Part shown: positions 49,721 to 61,990 of the stretch, piece after piece
How positions within the stretch are numbered: the stretch's first letter is position 1
Layout: every line of letters starts with the position of its first letter
Origin: Siphonodentalium dalli
Lineage: Eukaryota; Mollusca; Scaphopoda; Gadilida; Siphonodentaliidae
Length of the DNA: 64,000 nucleotides
Direction of reading: 5' to 3'
Assembly (NCBI GenBank): GCA_032622095.1
Contig: CP136061.1
Span: 1,550,001-1,614,000 of the forward strand
The notes under the pieces: model-generated
Told to the model about the DNA's origin: nothing
The model's database searches: none
What the model saw: the letters and a program-made list of their open reading frames with translations, nothing else
Translations under genes and position numbers: made by a program

Positions 49721-52700
49721 TGCGTCAATACAGTCATATCAAGTGACGTGCGTCAATACAGTCATATCAAGTGACGTGCGCCAATACAGTCATATCAAGT
49801 GACGTGCATCAATACAGTCATATCAAGTGACGTGCGCCAATACAGTCATATCAAGTGACGTGCATCAATACAGTCATATCAAGTGACGTGCATCAATACA
49901 GTCATATCAAGTGACGTGCGCCAATACAGTCATATCAAGTGACGGGCGTCAATACAGTCATATCACGTGACGTGCGTCAATACAGTCATATCAAGTGACG
50001 TTCGTCAATACAGTCATATCAAGTGACGTGCGCCAATACAGTCATATCAAGTGACGTGCGTCAATACAGTCATATCAAGTGACGTGCGTCAATACAGTCA
50101 TATCAAGTGACGTGCGTCAATACAGTCATATCAAGTGACGTGCGCCAATACAGTCATATCAAGTGACGTGCATCAATACAGTCATATCAAGTGACGTGCA
50201 TCAATACAGTCATATCAAGTGACGTGCGTCAATACAGTCATATCAAGTGACGTGCGTCAATACAGTCATATCAAGTGACGTGCATCAATACAGTCATATC
50301 AAGTGACGTGCATCAATACAGTCATATCAAGTGACGTGCGTCAATACAGTCATATCAAGTGACGTGCATCAATACAGTCATATCAAGTGACGTGCATCAA
50401 TACAGTCATATCAAGTGACGTGCATCAATACAGTCATATCAAGTGACGTGCATCAATACAGTCATATCAAGTGACGTGCATCAATACAGTCATATCAAGT
50501 GACGTGCGTCAATACAGTCATATCAAGTGACGTGCGTCAATACAGTCATATCAAGTGACGTGCATCAATACAGTCATATCAAGTGACGTGCATCAATACA
50601 GTCATATCAAGTGACGTGCATCAATACAGTCATATCAAGTGACGTGCACCAATACAGTCATATCAAGTGACGTGCATCAATACAGTCATATCAAGTGACG
50701 TGCATCAATACAGTCATATCAAGTGACGTGCATCAATACAGTCATATCAAGTGACGTGCATCAATACAGTCATATCAAGTGACGTGCATCAATACAGTCA
50801 TATCAAGTGACGTGCATCAATACAGTCATATCAAGTGACGTGCATCAATACAGTCATATCAAGTGACGTGCGTCAATACAGTCATATCAAGTGACGTGCG
50901 TCAATACAGTCATATCAAGTGACGTGCATCAATGCAGTCATATCAAGTGACGTGCGTCAATACAGTCATATCAAGTGACGTGCGTCAATACAGTCATATC
51001 AAGTGACGTGCGTCAATACAGTCATATCAAGTGACGTGCGCCAATACAGTCATATCAAGTGACGTGCGTCAATACAGTCATATCAAGTGACGTGCGTCAA
51101 TACAGTCATATCAAGTGACGTGCATCAATACAGTCATATCAAGTGACGTGCATCAATACAGTCATATCAAGTAACGTGCGTCAATACAGTCATATCAAGT
51201 GACGTGCGTCAATACAGTCATATCAAGTGACGTGCGTCAATACAGTCATATCAAGTGACGTGCGCCAATACAGTCATATCAAGTGACGTGCGTCAATACA
51301 GTCATATCAAGTGACGTGCATCAATACAGTCATATCAAGTGACGTGCATCAATACAGTCATATCAAGTGACGTGCGACAATACAGTCATATCAAGTGACG
51401 TGCGCCAATACAGTCATATCAAGTGACGTTCGTCAATACAGTCATATCAAGTGACGTGCATCAATACAGTCATATCAAGTGACGTGCATCAATACAGTCA
51501 TATCAAGTGACGTGCGCCAATACAGTCATATCAAGTGACGTGCGCCAATACAGTCATATCAAGTGACGTTCGTCAATACAGTCATATCAAGTGACGTGCG
51601 TCAATACAGTCATATCAAGTGACGTGCGTCAATACAGTCATATCAAGTGACGTTCGTCAATACAGTCATATCAAGTGACGTGCATCAATACAGTCATATC
51701 AAGTGACGTGCATCAATACAGTCATATCAAGTGACGTGCGCCAATACAGTCATATCAAGTGACGTGCGTCAATACAGTCATATCAAGTGACGTGCGTCAA
51801 TACAGTCATATCAAGTGACGTGCGTCAATACAGTCATATCAAGTGACGTGCGTCAATACAGTCATATCAAGTGACGTTCATCAATACAGTCATATCAAGT
51901 GACGTGCGCCAATACAGTCATATCAAGTGACGTTCGTCAATACAGTCATATCAAGTGACGTGCGTCAATACAGTCATATCAAGTGACGTTCGTCAATACA
52001 GTCATATCAAGTGACGTGCACCAATACAGTCATATCAAGTGACGTGCATCAATACAGTCATATCAAGTGACGTGCGTCAATACAGTCATATCAAGTGACG
52101 TGCATCAATACAGTCATATCAAGTGACGTGCATCAATACAGTCATATCAAGTGACGCTCGTCAATACAGTCATATCAAGTGACGTGCATCAATACAGTCA
52201 TATCAAGTGACGTGCATCAATACAGTCATATCAAGTGACGTGCGCCAATACAGTCATATCAAGTGACGTGCATCAATACAGTCATATCAAGTGACGTGCA
52301 CCAATACAGTCATATCAAGTGACGTGCGCCAATACAGTCATATCAAGTGACGTGCATCAATACAGTCATATCAAGTGACGTGCGCCAATACAGTCATATC
52401 AAGTGACGTGCATCAATACAGTCATATCAAGTGACGTGCACCAATACAGTCATATCAAGTGACGTGCGCCAATACAGTCATATCAAGTGACGTGCATCAA
52501 TACAGTCATATCAAGTGACGTGCGCCAATACAGTCATATCAAGTGGCGTGCGCCAATACAGTCATATCAAGTGACGTTCGTCAATACAGTCATATCAAGT
52601 GACGTGCATCAATACAGTCATATCAAGTGACGTGCATCAATACAGTCATATCAAGTGACGTGCGCCAATACAGTCATATCAAGTGACGTGCCCCAATACA

Positions 52701-53560
52701 GTCATATCAAGTGACGTTCGTCAATACAGTCATATCAAGTGACGTGCATCAATACAGTCATATCAAGTGACGTGCGCCAATACAGTCATATCAAGTGACG
52801 TGCGCCAATACAGTCATATCAAGTGACGTGCATCAATACAGTCATATCAAGTGACGTGCGCCAATACAGTCATATCAAGTGACGTGCATCAATACAGTCA
52901 TATCAAGTGACGTGCGCCAATACAGTCATATCAAGTGACGTGCGCCAATACAGTCATATCAAGTGACGTGCATCAATACAGTCATATCAAGTGACGTTCG
53001 TCAATACAGTCATATCAAGTGACGTGCATCAATACAGTCATATCAAGTGACGTGCATCAATACAGTCATATCAAGTGACGTGCGCCAATACAGTCATATC
53101 AAGTGACGTGCATCAATACAGTCATATCAAGTGACGTGCATCAATACAGTCATATCAAGTGACGTGCACCAATACAGTCATATCAAGTGACGTGCATCAA
53201 TACAGTCATATCAAGTGGCGTGCATCAATACAGTCATATCAAGTGACGTGCGCCAATACAGTCATATCAAGTGACGTTCGTCAATACAGTCATATCAATT
53301 AGTGACGTGCATCAATACAGTCATATCAAGTGACGTGCATCAATACAGTCATATCAAGTGACGTGCACCAATACAGTCATATCAAGTGACGTGCATCAAT
53401 ACAGTCATATCAAGTGGCGTGCATCAATACAGTCATATCAAGTGACGTGCGCCAATACAGTCATATCAAGTGACGTTCGTCAATACAGTCATATCAATTA
53501 GTGACGTGCATCAATACAGTCATATCATGTGACGTGCGCCAATAGTCATATCAAGTGACG
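49721..53560. repeat. 28-bp minisatellite, about 137 copies
   Basis: The array is 3.84 kb. The unit joins GTGACGTGCGTCAATACAG to TCATATCAA. The dyad TGACG-TG-CGTCA sits at each unit start. Nearly all variation is in two or three bases of that dyad (GCGTCA, GCATCA, GCGCCA, GCACCA, TTCGTCA), including CpG-type changes. Higher-order copies are visible: a five-unit block repeated at about 52260-52540, and a 199-bp seven-unit block with a TTA insertion repeated at 53103-53500. Confidence 0.97.
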
Positions 53561-53564
53561 TATT

Positions 53565-54000
53565 CTCGAGACTGTTAAGCCACACAATTGATTCCACTGA
53601 GGACAAGAGTTTCTTGGCTGAATAGAGCAAGATGCACCACACAACTTCTTCCTAATGAGTCAATATGAGATATAGCTCTGACTCGAGTCTTTTGCACAAA
53701 GAACAGAATTTCGCAATAAAGTGGTTGTGTTTGTGTTTTACATGAATGCATGGTATTTCAGTGTAAGTTGGACGAGTTTCGTAAGCCATCACTGTCATGT
53801 GATGAGTACCAATTGGTCAGAAATCAATGGTTAACAGTGTTTTATTATTCGAACAATCTCTGACGTGGGTTCCCTGCCACCATCTCTCGCGTCAGCAGCT
53901 ATCAAGTGTATGATATACTCCCGATACAATTGCGGCTCAATCGATTATACTGAAAACGGAAGTTTCACGACTCAATATATAGAGCAAGGAGCACAACAGA
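53565..54000. repeat. Diverged repeat units flanking the 28-bp array (right side)
   Basis: Two units related to 49180-49670 lie in the same orientation. The 28-bp array therefore grew between members of an older tandem repeat of about 400 bp. Confidence 0.6.
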
Positions 54001-54067
54001 AGTCCATTGATTATTATGTTTATTACACGCTTTCTACCTTTAATATTCGTCAATGTTAAGAGATAAT

Positions 54068-55500
54068 AGATAGTATGCGACCAAATAGTCCCTGATTAGT
54101 CCCTGATTAGTCCCTGATTAGTCCCTGATTAGTCCCTGATTAGTCCCTGATTAGTACCTTGTTAGTCCCTGATTAGTCCCGATTAGTCCCCGTTTAGTCT
54201 ATGATTAGTCCCTGAATAGCCCTGAATAGTCCTGGTTAGTTCACGTATAGTCCCTGATTAGTCCTGATTAGTCCCTGATTATTCTCTGGTTAGTCCCTGT
54301 ATAGTCCCTGTATATTCCCTGATTAGTCCCTGATCAGTGTTCGCGCTGGACCGAAAAAAACTTTAGCCAAAAGTTTAGCCAAATGAAAATTTTATTAGCC
54401 AAATGAAAAAAACTTTAGCCAAATGTTTTTTTAGCCAAATTAAAAAAAACTATGGCCAAATTAAATCATCGTTTTCTGGTCGGTTCACAATTAATGACTA
54501 AAACGTCAAATCTAACAGACACAGGTAAAATACACAATAATTTAACTAATTTTGATGAACTAGAAATATTTTGATATATATCATTTATTAAAAATGTATT
54601 AATCTTTATGTTTAAGAGTGATTGGGGGGGGGGGGGGGGGTAACCCGGGATTGTCCTTCTTAATGTCATTAATTTTTTGTTTTATATCAATATCTTTTTA
54701 AAAATCATTAAATATTAATTATCCTTGCGAAAATATTTAAGTGACATCTGGAAACTAATAACTTAATATTGTTACGCCATTATCAAATTGAAATCTGTCA
54801 CAAAAGCATGCATATTATTTTGAATGTATCGGTATTGACGACAAATAGCCATAAAATATCTGTCATGATTCACATTTGGCTGATTAAGCTATTGTCTTAC
54901 ACTTGGTGCTCATAAACCTTGACCGTCATAAATACAATGTCATCATAAACATGCATTGTGCAGGAGTCCCGTGAGTGACCAGACAGACAATGGGGGATTA
55001 GCGGATTAAATGTAAACTAATGATATTTTGCTGTTTCGTGCAGAGTGACGGGTTTCCCTTTGTACTGTCCGCGATCGGGTTTCCTTTTGTACAGTCGGCA
55101 TTATATTCCCACTTACAATGTTTTCGGACTAGATCGTTCACATCACAGAATTGAAAACCCACTTGCCAAAAATTCATGCTTTCAGTCTCCATTTGGGGTC
55201 AAAAAAAGTTTAGCCAAAAGTTTAGCCAAATTAAATTTTTATTAGCCAAATTCGAAAAAGATTAGCCATTGGCTAATTTGGCTACCGACAGCGCGAACAC
55301 TGTCCCTGATTAGTCCCCGAATAGTCCCTGATTAGTCCTGATTAGTCCCTGAATAGTCACTGAATAGTCACTGAATAGTCCCTGAATAGTCCTGAGTAGT
55401 CCCTGTTTAGTCCCAGAGTAGTCCTGATTAGTCCCGGAATAGTCCCTGATTAATCCCCGATTAGTCCCTGATCAGTCCCTGATTATTCCCCGATTAGTCC
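54068..55500. repeat. 11-bp minisatellite TAGTCCCTGAT, split by a transposon
   Basis: Imperfect units run at 54068-54334 and resume at 55303-55500. The middle is the hAT-type element. Outer units are more degenerate than those next to the insertion on the left. Confidence 0.93.
54335..55302. mobile_element. hAT-type non-autonomous transposon, 968 bp
   Basis: Terminal inverted repeats begin CAGTGTTCGCGCTG and end CAGCGCGAACACTG, fitting the hAT terminal rule (C-A-R-N-G). TCCCTGAT occurs directly on both sides (54327-54334, 55303-55310), an 8-bp target duplication typical of hAT. Both subterminal regions carry clustered TTTAGCCAAA words, a likely transposase-binding array. A minus-strand frame at 55192-54998 has no recognised domain. 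No transposase is present. Confidence 0.93.
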
Positions 55501-56494
55501 TGATTAGCTGATTATTCAGTGCTGAGCTCCATATTTTAGTTGCATGGATGAACAGGTCATTTCAATACTTGTGATGTAATGTTTCCACTTGACTTACTGT
55601 TTTGACATTGAGACTGCAAATACTAGATATAGACGTCCTACTAGAGCTCACCCCTCACACCCTCAGAATGTATATTTCAAAGTGGTCTATATGGATGTTC
55701 GGAAGATACTATAATTATGACTTGAGAGTTAAAATACTTTGCAGACGTGTACATATCTATATTGGCAGTGATTTGGACATTCCCATTTTGACAGTTCAAA
55801 CGAGAACTTCGTGTTCGAGAATGTCAACATAAATAGTTCCGACATGGGGCGGAGTTAGGAGCTGTCAAAATGCGCGTTACTGGTATGTGATCCGTGGCGC
55901 AATTCACACGTGTGACATTACCACTTTTAATTTACCGAGAAAACCTTATAAATCCAGTCTGTTCTCGTGAAAATAAGCACAATACGGGATCATTTTATAA
56001 TTGCGCGAAATTAGCTCATATTGGTATTATTATAAAACTCAAATACGCTCTATATGGGCCTAAACGCTGGTTATTAAAGCAACCATGCGTGGGACTATTT
56101 CAATATGGAATAAGCCAGTATTGTGCTTATTTTCACGAGATCAGGTTGGAAAATAACACGAATAAGCCAATTCACGACTTACCAGACGTACAACTTTATT
56201 ATGTGTTTTCACTGCGGCCCGCGCCATCCAACGGAGTATAAGGGTATATTCTTCCACTGTTGGCTTATTTCAGAATCAAATAAATCCAATATGGATATAT
56301 GTGAATAATTAGCTCTAATTTACACGAGGATATGTTGATAAATGACTTATAATTATGGGTGCAATAAAATTATAAAAAATATAGTTATCTGGATCCCAGA
56401 ACCGACCAGAATATGACACATGTCAAGCGAAAATCAGTATAGGTATAATTTGATTTTTCGAATCGCAATGGGCCTGTAGCATTCTACTCATTAC
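55501..56494. other. Intron 1 sequence with one foldback
   Basis: TCTCGTGAAAATAAGCACAA near 55970 and its inverted copy near 56125-56147 form 24-bp arms about 130 bp apart. These arms pair fully, without facing CGAG words. No exon is recognised. Confidence 0.6.
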
Positions 56495-56683
56495 CTCAGT
56501 CACTGAAGATCGAGAGATCCATTCGTTGACCTTTGAACTTCTGTAGACTCTATCACATCCGGGTCCTGTGCAAATTATGGAATCGTTTCTCCAGGCGTCA
56601 AGGACATTGATGGCCGTTCCCTTACGAACGCCGAACACCAACTCAAACGCATGATCTATAACAAGTATCAGTAGCAGTATCAT
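56495..56683 (-). CDS. Exon 1 of an uncharacterised secreted-family gene
   Basis: An ATG at 56683 opens MILLLILVIDHAFELVFGVR, a possible signal peptide, then INVLDAWRNDSIICTG and RSSKVNEWISRSSVTE. The donor GTAATG follows at 56494, leaving phase 0, which matches exon 2. The pattern F-x-LVF-(x)n-DAW-(x)n-RS-x-x-V-x-x-W is what I expect before the exon 2 segment in this family. Alternatively an acceptor TTGTTATAG just inside the exon could make it an internal exon with the true start upstream. Intron 1 would be about 13.5 kb and includes the 28-bp array. Confidence 0.72.
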
Positions 56684-56699
56684 AACAAGAAATATATTG

Positions 56700-57027
56700 T
56701 GTTATAAAATAAAATAATGTTGCCTATAAATTAGCGGGTAATTACCGAAACTTGTATGGCATAACTCTCTTAGAAGCCACAATGAAATATGATTTCGTTA
56801 TTTCACTATAGCTTTTGTTATTGCACTGTAGCTTTACGCGAGCGAGAATCAATTCGCCCAGTACATATATACCGGACTCCTACCTGTTATATGAACACAT
56901 TTGGGTCAACCAGTTGTTTCTTTCCGGGTATTGATCAATTTGTTGTGCAATTAATACAAAAGTGAAAATGCCGCATACTTTAGCAACTCTGAGCATTAAT
57001 AAGGCGTATATAATAAACATAATACAT
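56700..57027. other. Upstream region of the minus-strand gene
   Basis: This would hold the promoter or an upstream exon if 56683 is near the start. No TATA box or initiator can be assigned with confidence. Confidence 0.3.
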
Positions 57028-57158
57028 AGTTTTTGTTTGAATACCTGAAACATCTCATTCATGTCTGGAATGAAATATCGAATTTTCACTCGCGCTCGTG
57101 AAAATTCGATATTTCTTTGCAGACACTCATGAGATATTTAGGTACTCAAACAAAAATT
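57028..57158. repeat. Foldback element with 60-bp arms
   Basis: The arms are about 85 percent complementary. The turn at 57087-57100 is CACTCGCGCTCGTG; on the minus strand CACGAGCGCGAGTG places CGAG opposite CGAG. It lies about 350 bp upstream of exon 1 of the minus-strand gene. Confidence 0.82.
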
Positions 57159-57379
57159 GTAGGTATTAAGCTACGCTGAGCATATCATTTATTGTTTTCG
57201 TTATCTGCTTCTTGTGACAGTCTGGGCTTGTCGTATTCGCCGAGTCACTGACTCGGGAAGCCTGTAAATACTCAACATCAACGAAGTTCTTTTCTGATAC
57301 CATATATCTCGTCCCAAAGTAACTGTTCAACATAATTCAGCAATGTGGTATAGCAACTAAGCGTTTCGATAACTTACTT

Positions 57380-57536
57380 TAAAAAAACTCGAGAAAGGAC
57401 TGAAAATTGATTTAGTGTATAATCGTCTCAGTTTAGTAATCAACGCACTTCCCACTTTAAACAAACTCTAGAAAGGACTGAAAATTGATTTAGTGTATAA
57501 TCGTCTCAGTTTAGTAATCAACGCACTTCCCACTTA
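57380..57536. repeat. 78-bp tandem duplication
   Basis: Two nearly identical units contain GAAAGGACTGAAAATTGATT and CAACGCACTTCCCACTT. Confidence 0.92.
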
Positions 57537-59261
57537 TTGACCTACACCCCCACACAACGACCAGTTATGTAGTATGGATGAACTGTGTGCATTACCTTCT
57601 AGAGCAGTATACAGTCTGGCAATTGCCTAACAAATATTATGAACATTTATGAAACTAACCACTCTCCACAAAATCACGATATTTTGGAACCCTGCTCTGA
57701 TACCATGCAGTTGGAATGTAAACCACATGAACTCCATCAAATACTGGCTTGCAAATCAGCCATAACCCATATAGCAATGAGCCATGGGGGCCATTACAAA
57801 ATCCTACACAAAGAACCATAATATCGCAAATCATTTACGTAGATATGTGCAGCTGTCATTATTCAGCTGTCATCTTGTTATGGGTCAGACGCACGTTTTT
57901 CCAAAAATTTCCACAACGGATTTTATCACAATTTCTTTGTGAAATTTGGTACAAGCGATTATTGTGGCACAATAAAATGTTACTGTTTTCGGGTACCAAG
58001 AATTTCTGTAAAATAGAATATTTTTCAAAAGTGCAGTTCATATATCCATGATATCATAATATAAAGATCATGGGGTGACTTAATTATTCTTGGTTCGTGA
58101 AATTTAATTATTATTTTCATTTAGAAAGGCAACTACCCATAAATAATTTTCTATATTTGAGAATGTTCATGTCATGCCTGTTGATCATTGAAAAATTGGG
58201 ATGAGATGGGTTCTGGGTCATGGGTTCACAGCCAAGTTAAAGTTGACCACCAATCTCTTAACACCGTTGTCTAATTCCAGTTGATTGTCCCCTGCTTGAG
58301 TGGAACACACTGCATGTCCACATTTGTTTTCATTGTGCTGGAATATTTGTGACTGCTTTATTCTTCATTATAATAATAGGGGTAAGGTGATATATTATGC
58401 AATAAAAAATCTACTCAACATTATGATGCAAATGAAGCCTCCTTTCATAGAGCCAAGTCAATAAGCTATTTGGTGATTGGAGTGTTGTGAGAAATTATTA
58501 ATTACTCTAGTAGTTCTTGTTACCGAAAGGAACCAAAAAAAGAAATAATCTTTTCAACATCTCAAATATATTAAAATCAATTGTTTTTGTCGTATTTTAA
58601 TAACTGCTCAGATTCTACATACAATGAAGATGATGATATGTGGAATTCAAGATCTTTCGCAAGATAGATCAGAGAAACTCTTTGTTGAAAATCGCTTGCC
58701 ATTTTTGGCTGGATTTATGTAAAACGTTCGTTCCTATTATTGTGTGTGTGCTAAATTGTTTTGTATTGAAGAAGACGCACATGATTTGATAACGAAATAT
58801 ACTTAATCGCGGTTCACGATTAGATAGTGATTGATATTAAATCATAATAACACGTTGTACGCGAGGTTGGGATTGAGGCTGGGATTATTCCCGAAAGAAC
58901 TGAGATGTTTAAAGAAGTGTTTTTAAAGAGAGTTCTCCTAATTATAACCTCAACACACCCACCAACTGAGAGAGTGTGTAGGCAAGAAGCGCCAGGGATG
59001 GTCGAAAGGATCGAGTGATCTTCTCATTCACCCCAACCCCACCAACCCAATAGGAGATTTTGACTTATATTTGACGAAAATTGGTAAATGGTGGTGTTGT
59101 AAATTATCTCAGTTATTTCCTCAAAGTATGTTCAATAGAGTTATCATCCTTCCAATTAACTCAGGATACTTATTTCGAAATGGAATCCTAACCTCCCTCG
59201 CATGTCACCTGTTACACTGTGTTTGAATATCAATCGCTATCAAATCGTGAACTAATCGTCT
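57537..59261. other. No recognisable gene
   Basis: A single copy of the terminus seen at 659 and 5237 lies at 57882-57898 (GGGTCAGACGCACGTTT). Otherwise only short frames. Confidence 0.45.
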
Positions 59262-60290
59262 ATTGTTTATATTTGCGAATGTCTGTTGTCCGTGTTCTAT
59301 ATGACTTAACTGGGAACCATAGGGATTTAACAGGTGTAAATTGTTACGAGGAAGATAATGATGGAGGTTATAATTTTCTAAAGTAACGCTGTTGTGTCAG
59401 GAACAGAAAAGTGGAGGGGCAACACAATCGATTTTTTTTTGTCGCCGATTTCCATCAAACTTATACATAATCATATCCATGATATGAGGATTACAATGGT
59501 GTGGTTTTAAGATGCCAACAGTGGCGCCGCTCGAGTCAGGGTTGTGTGAGTGGAAGGGACCCAAATTGATTTTTTGCGCCGATTTCCATCAAATTGATAC
59601 ATAATCTTCTCCACAATATAATCGTGCGTTTTAGAAGACTGATTGTACAGTTTAAAGATGACACGAGTGCCACTGTTTCCGATTTCCACCAAATTGATTC
59701 ATATTCTTCTCCCAGATACGATATATCTAATGTTGTCGCTGATTTCCATGAAACATGTAGTTATATTTATGACTCAAATTTGTATCCGTCGGACATAGGG
59801 ATGGGATGGATGTAGGAGCACTTAAATTGATAAAACTCTTGATCCCGACTTCTCTCCGAAATTGTATAAAGACGTAAGAAACATATAAGAAACCGATTGG
59901 TGTAGTTTACATTTTCCGACGTGGCAACATTCGAGCCAGGCTTGTGGATCAGGGGGGGGGGGTTGCACAATGTTGATAAATATCCGTTTTTACTGTTGGC
60001 GTCTTGGCGGTACGTTGAATCAATGGTGTGGTTTAAAGTTCCCAAAAACGTGGTGCAATCCAAGTTAGAAATAGAGGTCGGGTAAGGGGCACCAACACTG
60101 CTCAAAATTGTCGCCGACTTCACTAAACTTTGCTATATATGGTCATCTCCAGATGCCACATATTTATATAATGACATAGTTTAAACTATATAAGTGACGC
60201 CATCCGTGTCAAGGTTGTGGGTTTGGTCGGGACACAATAAATGTTATGGATATATACGGGATAATCATCAGCGTTGATAAATTTATTCAG
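59262..60290. repeat. Repeat family R copy
   Basis: It opens with ATTTGCGAATGTCTGTTGTC and contains about five monomers with GCCGATTTCCATCAAA and GTGTGGTTT words. A run of nine or ten G lies at 59953. A minus-strand frame at 60123-59767 is a by-product. Confidence 0.75.
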
Positions 60291-60339
60291 CCAAGTTATT
60301 ATCTACATTTGTTAACCAAATAGAACTCATATATAGAGG

Positions 60340-60480
60340 ATCTCAAACGAGTTACTATTTTATACGGAATTTATCAACCGAGTTCACTAAATTCGATTTG
60401 AGCCGAGGTTTACCGAGGCTCAAATAGAATTTAGTGGACGAGGTTGATAAATTACGTATAAAATAGAACGAGTTTGAGAT
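60340..60480. repeat. Foldback element with 65-bp arms and two tandem G.A sites
   Basis: The arms pair around a 12-base turn at 60405-60416. CGAG at 60348-60351 faces CGAG at 60469-60472, and CGAG at 60379-60382 faces CGAG at 60439-60442. Apart from these, one G.T, one G.A and a single-base bulge, the stem is almost fully paired. Confidence 0.88.
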
Positions 60481-60666
60481 GCTTTTTATCACATGATCAT
60501 ATAATCGCTAAAATTTTATCGAAAACAACAATTAACTGCAGCCAGCGATCATTGTCCCAAAGAGCAGCGTGACGTCATTGCATGCGACGATATTACACGT
60601 GTCTATTACGCTCGAATATTACATCGGAAAATAGTGCTAATCATGTGATAAAACAAAGTTTGGTTG

Positions 60667-61312
60667 CTATTTAACCCGCCGGGATACGCCGGACAAGCCT
60701 GGTATATAGTATAATTATGTCATCCTATTTAACCCGCCGGGATACGCCGGACAAGTCTGATATATATTATAAATATGTCATCCTATTTAACCCGCTGGGA
60801 TACGCCGGACAAGCCTGGTATATAGTATAATTATGTCATCCTATTTAACCCGCTGGGATACGCCGGACAAGCCTGATATATAGGATAATTATGTCATCCC
60901 ATTTAACCCGCTGGGATACGCCGGACAAGCCTGATATATAGGATAATTATGTCATCCTATTTAACCCGCTGGGATACGCCGGACAAGTCTGATATATAGT
61001 ATAATTAAGTTTGGTTCCTATTTAACCCACTGGGATACGCCGGACAAGCCTGATATATAGTATAATTATGTTTGGTTCATATTTAACCCGCTGGGATACG
61101 CCGGACAAGCCTGATATATATTAAGGTTTGGTTCCTATTTAACCCGCTGCATGGTATACGCCGGACAAGCCTGGTATATAGTATACTTATGTCATCCTAT
61201 TTAACCCACCGGGATATGCCGGACAAGCCTGGTATATAGTATAATTATGTCATCCTATTTAACCCGCCGGGATATGCCGGACAAGTCTGGTATATAGTAT
61301 AATTATGTCATC
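60667..61312. repeat. 58-bp tandem repeat, 11 copies
   Basis: Units begin CTATTTAACCCGCTGGGATA and contain ACGCCGGACAAGCC. Starts are at 60667, 60725, 60783, 60841, 60899, 60957, 61018, 61078, 61135, 61197 and 61255, with small length changes in the later units. Confidence 0.95.
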
Positions 61313-61639
61313 AGGCACGCATACACCACGAAAATGACGTCAAGTATAAACAAGGCGCAGACTTTTATTGCTGGTATCAGACCCCGACCAAACAGCATCT
61401 ACTTTGAAATACGCACATAGCTTTTAACAGCAAGCCAGAGTCATAAACAGTAACTGTCAACAGTTGACGCCGTGAGTGCTTTCAAAAAGAGCCACTTGCT
61501 GTGATCAATTGTATCGATTTACACATAAACTGTGACCGCGCAAACACTTTCTGAGTACCGTGTCGACATTTTCGAGCGAGTGATACGTGTCTTAATCCAC
61601 AACAAGGCATTGGACGCTGTCGGTACTTCCTGTTCACGA

Positions 61640-61990
61640 TAACTTTTTGTTGGTCAGCGATTTTTTTAGATCATTTAAATGCCTTCCTAAAAATGCTCAT
61701 GTTTGTGTAATAAAATGTCATCTCTCTGTGTTTGAGTCAGGTGGGCTCCAATTTAATATTCCGGTGGATCCCATGAATCAACTATATATCTACGTCCGCT
61801 ATGGCAAACTTATATATAGACATCTCCATGATATGCATGGGCAAATTAGGGTGTGGTTTAAAGACACATAAGTCCATATGTCAGGGATGGGAAGGTATGC
61901 AAACTTATAGAAATAAATGTTTTGGTCGTCGAATTCCACCAAACTGATATATATATAGATTTGATTGTTCGTCATTGATCCTGGAATAAT
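61640..61990. repeat. Repeat family R fragment
   Basis: It contains CATCTCCATGATATGCATGG, GTGTGGTTTAAAGACACA and AATTCCACCAAACTGATAT, as in family R monomers. It abuts the 3' end of the recombinase frame, which reads into it. Confidence 0.7.

Noticed and set aside
49721-53560. CRISPR-like array
   Set aside because: The units are contiguous without unique spacers, and the surroundings are eukaryotic.
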